12,638 nt of DNA from an uncultured Verrucomicrobia subdivision 3 bacterium (GCA_903861445.1 CAIOUK010000170.1:1-12638); one strand, 5' to 3'; positions 1 through 5,759 are shown, numbered from the stretch's first letter. Program-made: numbers and translations. Notes: generated by a model from the sequence alone, not told the origin.

Positions 1-398
1 AAATGGCGCGCATGACCACGCTCCTGCGTTTGTGCGGCGACCGCCTCGGCGTGTTCTGCGGCGCGGATGCCATCGCGCTGGAGGCGTTCATGGTCGGCGT
101 GACCGGCTGGGTCGGCGGCGTGGCCAACGTGCTGCCGCAATCGCACGCGCAGCTTTATGAACTGGCCGTGGTGAAAAAGGATTACGTCCGCGCGCGTAAA
201 TTGTTTTTTGAAATGCTGCCCGCCATCGAACTCATCGAAGGCGGCGGCAAATACACGCAATGGGTGAAGGCCGGTTACGGCCTGATGGGTCACGATTGCG
301 GCGCGCCGCGTCAACCGCTCGCGGCGGCAACGAAGGCTGAGTGTGCTACCTTGAGGGCGGCGTTGAGACAATCGGCTGAAGGCCGCCGCAAAGCCTGA
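1..398 (+). CDS. DHDPS/N-acetylneuraminate lyase family protein, C-terminal part (5' end outside window)
   Basis: Only the last ~131 residues are present; the reading frame is already open at the window edge, so the ATG at 3 is an internal Met. The segment matches the C-terminal half of the DapA/NanA TIM-barrel lyase family: GDRLGVFCGADAIALEAF corresponds to the strand and helix with the conserved 'G.D..al' element, followed by the GV.G..S..AN-type segment (here GWVGGVANVLP) and a helical C-terminal domain ending in the family-like GHDCGAPRQPL before the last helix. Family members are cytoplasmic and use a Schiff-base lysine, which lies upstream of the window. The family includes 4-hydroxy-tetrahydrodipicolinate synthase, sialic acid lyase and sugar-acid aldolases or dehydratases. 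Without the active site I cannot choose between them, so no gene symbol is given. The family assignment is strong and the substrate unknown. Confidence 0.8.
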   Translation, partial: MARMTTLLRLCGDRLGVFCGADAIALEAFMVGVTGWVGGVANVLPQSHAQLYELAVVKKDYVRARKLFFEMLPAIELIEGGGKYTQWVKAGYGLMGHDCGAPRQPLAAATKAECATLRAALRQSAEGRRKA

Positions 399-437
399 TT
401 TCAAAACCAGATTTTGGCGGCGCATTCGCGCACGCAT

Positions 438-468
438 AAAAAAAGCCCGGCCAGAAATGGCCGGGCTT
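438..468 (-). terminator. Intrinsic terminator of the minus-strand gene, possibly bidirectional
   Basis: A perfect 10-bp stem (AAGCCCGGCC at 443-452 with GGCCGGGCTT at 459-468) closes a 6-nt loop. The run of seven A at 438-444 reads as a U-tract on the minus strand directly after the stem, so this is a canonical terminator for the gene ending at 488. The same hairpin lies 44 nt past the stop of the plus-strand gene ending at 398. It lacks a good T-run in that direction, so termination of that gene here is only possible. Confidence 0.8.
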
Positions 469-487
469 GAAATTTCTGCCGCTAAAA

Positions 488-901
488 TCACTTTGCCTTC
501 GGGGGCGCGGGTGTGGGATTTTTGGCCGAGCCGACCACGACGTTGAAGCCGTAGGCCGTGAGCGCTTCCTCCGTGCCTTCGTTTTCCACCAGCAACAAAT
601 CGCGGGCGTAGGTTACGATATTCATCGCCGTGTCTTTGGTATAAACCGTCTGGCCGTCCGCCGTGCCCAAGGCCTGATCGCGCGTCTGCCGCGCCTTTTG
701 TGCCACGGCGTCCGCATCCAAGGCCGCTTGATTTTGCGGCAGCGCAATATTCAGCGCCGCTTGCAACTTGGTCATCTTGTCATTGTCCAGCGGGCTGGCA
801 TTGCCATCCGCCGCGTGTTTTTTCAGGATGGACTGGCTCAAAGCCATGAGCGTGTCCGGGCTGCTGGTGGGTATATCTACGCGAACCGTTTTTCGTGCCA
901 T
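488..901 (-). CDS. Small hypothetical protein, 137 aa
   Basis: The protein starts MARKTVRVDIP and is probably mostly helical, with a Pro/Lys-rich tail (TPAPPKAK). No signal peptide, membrane segment or catalytic motif is visible, so it is presumably cytoplasmic. A central region rich in Ala, Gln, Asp and Lys (about residues 40-80) could form a helical hairpin. The closing stretch LTAYGFNVVVGSAKNP looks like a conserved terminal motif. From memory, similar small proteins occur in Verrucomicrobiota genomes without an assigned function; I could not check this. It is a single-gene transcription unit, with a perfect terminator hairpin just beyond its stop and a sigma70-like promoter candidate upstream. 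There is no Shine-Dalgarno sequence before the ATG. The flanking signals and a normal composition support a real gene. Confidence 0.75.
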   Translation of the reverse strand: MARKTVRVDIPTSSPDTLMALSQSILKKHAADGNASPLDNDKMTKLQAALNIALPQNQAALDADAVAQKARQTRDQALGTADGQTVYTKDTAMNIVTYARDLLLVENEGTEEALTAYGFNVVVGSAKNPTPAPPKAK

Positions 902-931
902 AACTTTATTTGATTTATTGTTGAGGTTATT

Positions 932-948
932 GCGTTAAAAACTAACGC
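932..948. repeat. Short perfect inverted repeat GCGTTA-5-TAACGC
   Basis: Arms GCGTTA (932-937) and TAACGC (943-948) flank AAAAC. It lies 31-47 nt upstream of the minus-strand start codon and overlaps the predicted transcription start, so it could be an operator or a 5'-leader hairpin. Only the symmetry is seen; the role is inferred. Confidence 0.4.
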
Positions 949-952
949 GATA

Positions 953-981
953 AATAAATCCAATTTGCCGCCACCCGTCAA
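953..981 (-). promoter_or_regulatory. Candidate sigma70-type promoter of the minus-strand gene 901-488
   Basis: Read on the minus strand, TTGACG (plus-strand 976-981) is separated by exactly 17 bp from TTTATT (953-958), giving 5/6 and 4/6 matches to the consensus boxes. The start point would fall near 946, inside the palindrome at 932-948, with a leader of about 45 nt before the ATG at 901. The spacing is good but this is a visual call, and sigma preferences in this lineage are not known to me. Confidence 0.35.
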
Positions 982-1001
982 TAGGTCAAAAGACGATTTA
1001 A

Positions 1002-1027
1002 TTTACAGTTAATGTAAAAAGTATAAT
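1002..1027 (+). promoter_or_regulatory. Palindrome TTTACA-5-TGTAAA next to a consensus -10 box
   Basis: TTTACA (1002-1007) and TGTAAA (1013-1018) form a perfect 6-bp dyad with a 5-nt centre. A perfect TATAAT follows at 1022-1027. No good -35 box lies at 16-18 bp, and the half-site TTTACA is only 14 bp from the -10. If active, transcription would start near 1034, at the edge of the 21-nt array. This is a weak candidate for a regulated promoter reading into the array. Confidence 0.25.
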
Positions 1028-1035
1028 GACTAATT

Positions 1036-1360
1036 CATTGTGAAAGGATGTTGGTTCACGACGGCAGAACATTAAATCGCAATGGAAGCATAACCGTTCG
1101 CCATGAAAGCACATCCAACCTTCATAAACGGACATTGATTTACCACGGTAGGACATCCAACCGACACGGGAGAACATCCATCCATGACAAAGTAGCGGTT
1201 TCCATCACGAAAGAATATTCAGCCAAGACGGATGAACATTCACCCAAGACAAACCAGCCATCTCCATGATGGGAGAATCTTCGACCATGACGAAAGCATG
1301 TCCGTTTATGAAGAATGAATATTCAGCCATGATGAAAGGATATTCTTACGCCATAGATTT
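1036..1360. repeat. Degenerate tandem array, period ~21 nt, about 14-15 units
   Basis: Units resemble CCATGACGAAAGAACATTCA. Using the CAT or TAT core as anchor, the series falls at about 1070, 1089, 1112, 1133, 1154, 1175, 1196, 1216, 1237, 1259, 1276, 1297, 1320 and 1341, an average step of 20.8 nt. Most units differ at several positions. Because the period is near 21, one frame stays open over part of it (1048-1269) and encodes loose heptads such as YHGRTSN and RHGRTSI. The array continues past that stop with the same period, so it is better read as a DNA-level repeat than as a gene. Function is unknown. Confidence 0.7.
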
Positions 1361-1497
1361 GTGTGAAATGCCCTGAAAAATGTCGTTTTTCACAAAAAAC
1401 GTCTCCAAGCAGGTCAAGCGCAGCCCGTAACACTCAAGGGGGTAAACGTCAGTTGTGGAGCGACAATGCAACATTTTGGAAACGAACCGGTTTTTAT

Positions 1498-1524
1498 TTG
1501 ACGCCCCCCCCCCCCTGATATCGT
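1498..1524 (+). promoter_or_regulatory. Candidate promoter with a 12-C homopolymer as spacer
   Basis: TTGACG (1498-1503) is followed by twelve C (1504-1515), then TGA and TATCGT (1519-1524). This gives a -35 box (5/6), a 15-bp spacer made of C12 plus TGA, and an extended -10 (TGN followed by a 4/6 box). Transcription would begin near 1531, about 57 nt before the ATG of the Ig-like gene at 1588. A homopolymer of this length between the boxes is the arrangement that makes some pathogen surface-protein promoters phase-variable. The boxes are imperfect, so the call is tentative. Confidence 0.35.
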
Positions 1525-1587
1525 AAGGTCGCGCGCCGTAAATTTTAATCGACGACCTAAAAAATCCAGCAACCAAAACTTGCAACC

Positions 1588-3000
1588 ATGAACCAAAGTA
1601 ACAACCATCTCCACCCGAACGTGAACCCGCCGGAACCACAAAAAGAACGCGGCAGCATTTTGAAACATTTGCTGCTGGCGCTGGCACTGCTGGCACTAAG
1701 CGGCAGTTTGCTTTACGCCATGGTGGTCACCAAGCCATCCGCGCCGATTGCGACCAAACCCGGCAAATTCCCAACGCTGACGGTTAAGCCGAAAACGGTG
1801 GCACTTACGCTGGCGGTGTCTCCAAATCCCTGCGCGGTAGGCGACACGGTAACTTGCACGATTAATCTGGCCGGTATTTATGACACCAATAATGATGAGA
1901 GCATTACTAATGATAGTGTGAACCTTGGCGGAAGCCTTGTGGGCAATGACTTTGTCGCCACTTATCAAGCAACGGATAGCGGCGTCCACACGGTGACCGC
2001 CTATGCCAATGGTGGGCAAATAGGCTCGGCCAACTTGGAAGTGGTGGCGGTGACCGACATTACGGTTGACCCCACCCCCGGTGTGGTGAACAAATTTCAA
2101 GCGGTTATTGATCCGAACGACGCTTTGGCGACCGCCTTTGGCAATGGCCATATCACTTGGAGCGGAGCCACGGCGAATCCCAATGGAGCCATGGATGCGA
2201 AGGTTCCGGTCGGCCAAGCGATCGGGCCGATCACAGTCACCGCCTATCTTGGCACCAGCAGCGCGACCGAGACTTATGAAATTGATTTTGATGACCCGGT
2301 TCCAACCGAATTGGTTGCGGGCAGCAGCACTAATATTACCGCCAGTTCCACCCCCTCGGGCAGAACAATTGGCTGGAAGGTAGTCTCCAGTGATCCGGGC
2401 GTAAAAGTATCCTTTGCCAATACCAACACAGTGGACGGTGATGCCAACACCATTAACGTGGATTCAGCTTCAGCCAGCGGCAATGTCGTGATTGAGGCCT
2501 ATGATTACCAGATTGGTGCCGCTTGCGGAACGCAAACCACCATTCAAATTAAAATTAAAAAACTAGTTTTTTCAGATCAGCCAGCACGCCCTAAAACAGA
2601 TGCGCCTGTTAATTGGTCTGCGAAATTGCAATTAGTTTGCGAATCAACTTGGGACAGTCCCAACTATACTAGTTTATATGCTATTACATACGGATTTAAC
2701 ATTGATACGAATGGTAAAGTAACATTAAAAAATCCTGTAGGATCAAGTCAGATTAAAATTGATACATTTAGCGTTTACGACACTGGTAGCGGAGGCGCAG
2801 GTGGCGTAACAATCCAAGCGCATTTCATTGGTTCTTGCAATGGCTATTTGCGATGGGTTCAAACCATTACAACAAGCGATCCCAAAGGTGGATGCGCTGG
2901 CCCCAATCAACCATACAACGACCCATGTCCGCCAGATGACAGCTTGCCTTACTATTGGACTGACGCTGAATGGACAAATAATATTTCCAATTATCCTTAA
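1588..3000 (+). CDS. Membrane-anchored Ig-like surface protein with a divergent AT-rich C-terminal domain, 470 aa
   Basis: A hydrophilic N-terminus with basic residues (KER, K26) precedes one hydrophobic segment at about 26-47, so the protein is exported and anchored or cleaved there. Two Ig-like beta-sandwich regions follow, at about 70-155 (LTLAVSPNPCAVGDTVTCTI onward) and 235-325 (PTELVAGSSTNITASSTPSG onward). The C-terminal region, from about 325, is a distinct domain with Cys at 351, 417, 436 and 447 and a closing stretch containing WVQTITTSDP and DDSLPYYWTDAEW. I recognise no named family for it and assign no activity. DNA composition changes inside the gene, from about 58% GC in the Ig part to about 28-35% after ~2545, suggesting the tip was exchanged as a module. 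The next gene begins 20 nt downstream and shares the AT-rich composition. The ATG has no Shine-Dalgarno sequence; it is chosen because it gives the basic-plus-hydrophobic leader. Confidence 0.8.
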   Translation: MNQSNNHLHPNVNPPEPQKERGSILKHLLLALALLALSGSLLYAMVVTKPSAPIATKPGKFPTLTVKPKTVALTLAVSPNPCAVGDTVTCTINLAGIYDTNNDESITNDSVNLGGSLVGNDFVATYQATDSGVHTVTAYANGGQIGSANLEVVAVTDITVDPTPGVVNKFQAVIDPNDALATAFGNGHITWSGATANPNGAMDAKVPVGQAIGPITVTAYLGTSSATETYEIDFDDPVPTELVAGSSTNITASSTPSGRTIGWKVVSSDPGVKVSFANTNTVDGDANTINVDSASASGNVVIEAYDYQIGAACGTQTTIQIKIKKLVFSDQPARPKTDAPVNWSAKLQLVCESTWDSPNYTSLYAITYGFNIDTNGKVTLKNPVGSSQIKIDTFSVYDTGSGGAGGVTIQAHFIGSCNGYLRWVQTITTSDPKGGCAGPNQPYNDPCPPDDSLPYYWTDAEWTNNISNYP

Positions 3001-3020
3001 TAATTTTCCATAAGTTTATT

Positions 3021-3431
3021 ATGAAAAAAATCTTTTCTATTATTTTAATTTTAGTTGTGGTTACATCTTTCGCCTTTTTTTTCCTGCATAAAAACAGTGA
3101 TGACATGCCTGTAGAAAAAGCGAAAACCACATTTTCCGAACCGACAAAACCGACAAATATGCCAACCTTTGTTGCAACTAATTCAAATGGTCAAACCCTC
3201 GCAACTGTCGACTCTTCGAAAAGAGTTGTTTCGCTTCAAGATAAAAGCGGGAAAATTCTTTGGTCGGTTAATGTGGCGGATAAAATAAATCAAAATATTT
3301 ATGGCAATTCTGAAATTAGAGAAATTAAATTTGATGAATCTGGAGACAACTTAAATGTCATAGTTGGAAAACACACCTATGTTACTATCAACTCTAAAGA
3401 TGGAAAATGTTTATTCAAAGGATCGGATTAA
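3021..3431 (+). CDS. Small AT-rich membrane-anchored protein with beta-propeller-like repeats, 136 aa
   Basis: MKKIFS followed by a hydrophobic stretch at about residues 4-22 marks a signal anchor; the rest would lie outside the cytoplasmic membrane. After a Thr/Pro/Lys linker (about 34-48), two short beta-rich units are visible. One is PQQ-blade-like (TVDSSKRVVSLQDKSGKILWSV, about 63-84). The other is WD40-like (EIREIKFDESGDNLNVIVG, about 98-116, then YVTINSKDGKCLF). Two blades cannot close a propeller, so this is either a fragment-like binding protein or an oligomer. It is about 30-35% GC and starts 20 nt after the Ig-like gene, so the two are probably co-transcribed. By position it could be a dedicated partner of the Ig-like protein's C-terminal domain, for example a protective or export partner; that is inference. 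No homolog is recognised with confidence. Confidence 0.65.
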   Translation: MKKIFSIILILVVVTSFAFFFLHKNSDDMPVEKAKTTFSEPTKPTNMPTFVATNSNGQTLATVDSSKRVVSLQDKSGKILWSVNVADKINQNIYGNSEIREIKFDESGDNLNVIVGKHTYVTINSKDGKCLFKGSD

Positions 3432-3460
3432 GCTTACAAACCTTGTTTTTGTTTGTGAGC
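3432..3460 (+). terminator. Hairpin directly after the small partner gene, weak terminator candidate
   Basis: GCTTACAAAC (3432-3441) pairs with GTTTGTGAGC (3451-3460) through ten positions, one of them G-U, around a T-rich 9-nt loop. It begins at the first base after the stop codon. There is no T-run after the stem, so termination would be inefficient or the structure may protect the mRNA 3' end. Confidence 0.35.
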
Positions 3461-3500
3461 AAGAAGGGCAATAAATAAGAAAATCGCGTTTGCTTAAAGG

Positions 3501-3520
3501 CATAAAGGGGTCAGTCCCAG
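3501..3520. repeat. Left terminal inverted repeat of the RAYT unit
   Basis: CATAAAGGGGTCAGTCCCAG is the exact reverse complement of 4298-4317. It contains GGG-GTCAGT-CCC, able to fold into a 3-bp mini-hairpin. The AAAGGGGTCAG-type sequence is, as I recall, a common flank of RAYT genes in many bacterial genomes. Confidence 0.9.
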
Positions 3521-3557
3521 CCTTGACAGGTGTCGGTAGGATGGTTAAACCGGAATC

Positions 3558-4295
3558 ATGCCACGGCAACTGCGGATTGAGTATTCCGGCGCGATTTATC
3601 ATGTGATGAATCGCGGGGATCGGCGTGAGCGGATTTTTGAGGATGACTTTGACCGGCAGCGGTTCGTCACCACCTTGGGCGAAGCTTGCGGCAAGACGGA
3701 CTGGCAGGTTCACGCATATTGCCTGATGAACAATCATTTTCATCTGGTGGTCGAGACGCCCACGGCCAATCTGGTGGCGGGCATGAGCTGGTTTATGAGC
3801 ACTTACACGGCGCGGTTCAACCGGCGGCACAAGCAGTTCGGACATTTATTCAGTGGCCGCTATAAATCGTTGATCGTGGACGGCAGCGGCACCGGCTACC
3901 TGCGGACGGTGTGCGACTATGTGCATTTGAATCCTGTGCGAGCGAAGCGGCTGCGCGCCGCCGAGCCGTTGCGTGATTTTGCGTGGAGCAGTTGGCCGGA
4001 GTATTTGAAGCCGCCGGAAGAACGACCGCGCTGGCTGCGGGTGGATCGGTTGCTGGGCGAACTGCATATTCCCAAGGACAGCGCAGCCGGGCGGGAAGAA
4101 TTGGAGAACTATCTGGAAGTGCGCCGGGCGCAGGAGGACGGCGGGGAATTGAAGAAAATCCGGCGTGGCTGGTGTCTGGGCGGTGAGACGTTCCGGCAGG
4201 AACTCTTGGCACAGGCGCACCAGCGGACGGGAGACAGTCGGGTGGCAAAATTGAAAATTGAATCTGAGGAACAAAATGAATTTAATCTGAAATGA
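3558..4295 (+). CDS. REP-associated tyrosine transposase (Y1_Tnp/IS200-like), 245 aa
   Basis: This is a single-strand DNA transposase of the HUH superfamily. It would nick and rejoin DNA at REP-like hairpins through a covalent 5'-phosphotyrosine intermediate. Visible family features in order: the opening MPRQLRIEYSGAIYHVMNRG (1-20); the HUH metal site in MNNHFHLVVE, with H60 and H62; the presumed nucleophile Y83 in STYTARFNRRHKQFGHLFSGRYKS (starting at 81); and YVHLNPVRA (121-129). A basic C-terminal tail of about 100 residues, usual for RAYTs, completes it. No frameshift or missing catalytic residue is visible, so it looks intact. The ATG at 3558 is the family start. The stop lies 2 nt before the right inverted repeat. 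No partner tnpB is present. The gene's GC-rich composition contrasts with the AT-rich genes to its left. Confidence 0.92.
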   Translation: MPRQLRIEYSGAIYHVMNRGDRRERIFEDDFDRQRFVTTLGEACGKTDWQVHAYCLMNNHFHLVVETPTANLVAGMSWFMSTYTARFNRRHKQFGHLFSGRYKSLIVDGSGTGYLRTVCDYVHLNPVRAKRLRAAEPLRDFAWSSWPEYLKPPEERPRWLRVDRLLGELHIPKDSAAGREELENYLEVRRAQEDGGELKKIRRGWCLGGETFRQELLAQAHQRTGDSRVAKLKIESEEQNEFNLK

Positions 4296-4297
4296 AA

Positions 4298-4317
4298 CTG
4301 GGACTGACCCCTTTATG
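4298..4317. repeat. Right terminal inverted repeat of the RAYT unit, carrying an ATG
   Basis: This is the exact reverse complement of 3501-3520, 20 of 20 bases. Its last three bases are ATG, which is in frame with the truncated Ig-like gene that follows, so the end of the mobile unit provides that gene's only upstream ATG before the in-frame TGA at 4288. Confidence 0.9.
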
Positions 4318-5076
4318 AAAAGCACCACCGCCGGTGATTATGTCACGGTTACGGCCACACTTACCTCGAATAACACCAATGCAGCATCTTTGTTGAAATG
4401 GACGGGTGGCACGGCGGTGACCGGCCAGCCGTTACAAAGGCATGTGCCTAAAAACAAGTCCACCAATATCGTAGTGACAGCCACCTGCGGCAATACTTCA
4501 TCTAACGCGAGTGTGTGGATTATTTGGGCGACGATAAGCTATCAATTTACCAACGCAAACCCGTCGCCTTTGTTATTTAGCTTCTATGGTCAGTTTCCTG
4601 ATGAAACGCTTGGAGTAGAGTTTTTTAGCGGAGCTTATTATGGAAAAATGTGTGCCACGGCGACAGTTACGCCGACAGGAATTCACAACATAATACCTAG
4701 TGGATGGGTGTTTCGGCAGTTCAAAAATGAAGATGCATATGAGAATGGAGTCCTAGACGAGGCTAAATCTACTTCGGAAATTGATTCAACTCCATCAACG
4801 CCATCTGTAAATACTATAAACCCAGCAATACCGGCTATCGATTCGAATGATAAAATTTATCTTATAGATAGTCCTAGCTTGCCGCAATTAAATGGCTTGT
4901 CTTCGGAAGAAACATATCAAAATTTCAAAGATTACATAATGTATAACGGAGCACCGTGTTCCGATACAACTTATTCGTGGCACTGGTTTGCTCGGCAAAA
5001 AACTTCTTCTGTTGATCTAAAAGATTTGGGGCCTGACAACCTCAAATTTCCTACCAAGACATTTTACCCACAATAA
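4315..5076 (+). pseudogene. 5'-truncated Ig-like surface protein with a divergent C-terminal domain, 253-codon remnant
   Basis: The frame opens at an ATG inside the RAYT end and enters mid-way into an Ig-like domain (AGDYVTVTATL, then LLKWTGGTAVTGQPLQ and VVTATCGNTSSNASVWIIWA, residues 6-71). No signal peptide, membrane anchor or earlier Ig domain precedes it, unlike the related gene at 1588, so the 5' part appears lost. From about residue 75 a different C-terminal domain follows, with recognisable blocks IPSGWVFRQF (127-136), KIYLIDSPS (180-188), a Cys at 215 and SWHWFARQ (221-228). I know of no function for it. Composition falls from about 60% GC to about 33-43% GC after ~4550, echoing the first gene. 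The frame itself is intact over 250 codons, so it may be a silent cassette kept for recombination or may be expressed by read-through from the transposase. Without a leader the product would stay in the cytoplasm. Confidence 0.65.
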
Positions 5077-5078
5077 AA

Positions 5079-5759
5079 ATGAAAGCATTATTTGAGGCTC
5101 AATATAATATGATACGTTTTTTGATTCTTTTAGTGGCTGGCGTTTTTATGTCAAGTCATGTTTATGGCGTCGAAGTAGACAAGGCCACTGGGTTGCCTTC
5201 AGACACAGCCAATAAATTTGATGTAAGCTTCCAAGCCATTATTGATTCCGTAAAAATTATAAATAACGATGCGGAAAAGACTCGAATGTTTTCTGGTAAA
5301 TATATCGAGGAAAAGTCGCGTCTTGTTTGGCGACTTCAAGAAATTCTTGGCGCACCCAGTTCAAGCAACCTAAATCGTGGAATGTCCGCTTTTTATTTGG
5401 GAGAGTTTAAAGCAAATCAATCTGTGAGCGTTCTGGCGCAGAATATTACACTGCAACTAAAGATGCAAGATTATAGCGATGTTGGTTCAATTCAAGGTTT
5501 ACCTTTAGTTGTTGGTTTTGCAGCACAGGACGCCCTTATCAAAATCGGCATACCCTGCATCCCCGCCGTGATTCGGAATCTGGCCGAAAGTGACGATGCC
5601 AAAGTCAGGGAATTATCTTTGCAGGTTCTTTACCGCATTGAAGGCGATAAAGACATCCTGCAACTCCGTTTGCAAAAGGCTTTAGTCGCAGAAAAGGACT
5701 CGGCCAAACAAGCAAGGTTGCAAACAGCCTTGAAATCTTTAGCTGAAATTAAAATGTGA
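5079..5759 (+). CDS. Secreted HEAT-like repeat protein, partner of the truncated Ig-like gene, 226 aa
   Basis: The gene begins 2 nt after the Ig-like remnant. A hydrophobic segment (about 12-29) followed by HVYG-VEVD looks like a cleavable signal peptide. An alternative start at 5109 (Met-11) would give a cleaner leader of 20 residues and has a GAGG sequence 11 nt upstream, so the true start may be there. Helical HEAT-like repeats follow: roughly 82-126 (containing AFYLGEFKANQSVSVL), 143-170 (AAQDALIKIGIPCIPAVIRNL) and 172-222 (DAKVRELSLQVLYRIEG). HEAT repeats bind proteins, so a role as binding partner of the upstream C-terminal domain is plausible but unproven. Composition is AT-rich up to about 5510 and near 55% GC afterwards, so the gene is itself a composite. 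Its stop overlaps the start of the pseudopilin gene. Confidence 0.72.
   Translation: MKALFEAQYNMIRFLILLVAGVFMSSHVYGVEVDKATGLPSDTANKFDVSFQAIIDSVKIINNDAEKTRMFSGKYIEEKSRLVWRLQEILGAPSSSNLNRGMSAFYLGEFKANQSVSVLAQNITLQLKMQDYSDVGSIQGLPLVVGFAAQDALIKIGIPCIPAVIRNLAESDDAKVRELSLQVLYRIEGDKDILQLRLQKALVAEKDSAKQARLQTALKSLAEIKM

Larger units (their letters stand above)
902..1587. other. 686-bp stretch without a convincing gene, upstream of both flanking genes
   Basis: The first ~130 bases are AT-rich and carry the minus-strand promoter candidate and two palindromes. About 1036-1360 is the ~21-nt periodic degenerate array. About 1361-1497 shows only a 7-bp hairpin (CGTTTTT at 1384-1390 with AAAAACG at 1395-1401). 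About 1498-1587 holds the poly-C promoter candidate and the leader of the Ig-like gene, including short arms AGGTCG (1526-1531) and CGACCT (1553-1558). The longest open frames here (plus strand 1048-1269; minus strand 1346-1696) resemble no family I recognise and lack start signals. Confidence 0.6.
3501..4317 (+). mobile_element. REP-associated tyrosine transposase (RAYT) unit, 817 bp
   Basis: A single Y1-type transposase gene lies between perfect 20-bp inverted repeats (3501-3520 and 4298-4317). The unit is about 57% GC inside surroundings near 30-40% GC on the left, so it stands out as an insertion. The GGG...CCC core within each end can form a small hairpin, as IS200/IS605-type enzymes recognise. 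A second mini-palindrome, GACA-GG-TGTC, lies just inside the left end (3525-3534). No target duplication is apparent, as expected for this enzyme class. The right end abuts a gene that has lost its 5' part. Confidence 0.8.

Noticed and set aside
467..913. 148-codon plus-strand open frame
   Set aside because: It is antisense to the 137-residue hypothetical gene, which has promoter and terminator signals in the proper orientation.
1036..1360. Possible CRISPR array
   Set aside because: Units are about 21 nt, adjacent and divergent; there are no identical repeats with unique spacers and no cas genes.
1346..1696. 116-codon minus-strand open frame
   Set aside because: It spans the poly-C run and promoter region and overlaps the start of the Ig-like gene; it has no family resemblance.
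3021..3431. PQQ-dependent dehydrogenase
   Set aside because: The protein is far too short, with only about two blade-like units and no cofactor or catalytic motif.
3846..4328. 160-codon minus-strand open frame across the transposase
   Set aside because: It is antisense to a well-supported RAYT gene and has no recognisable domain.
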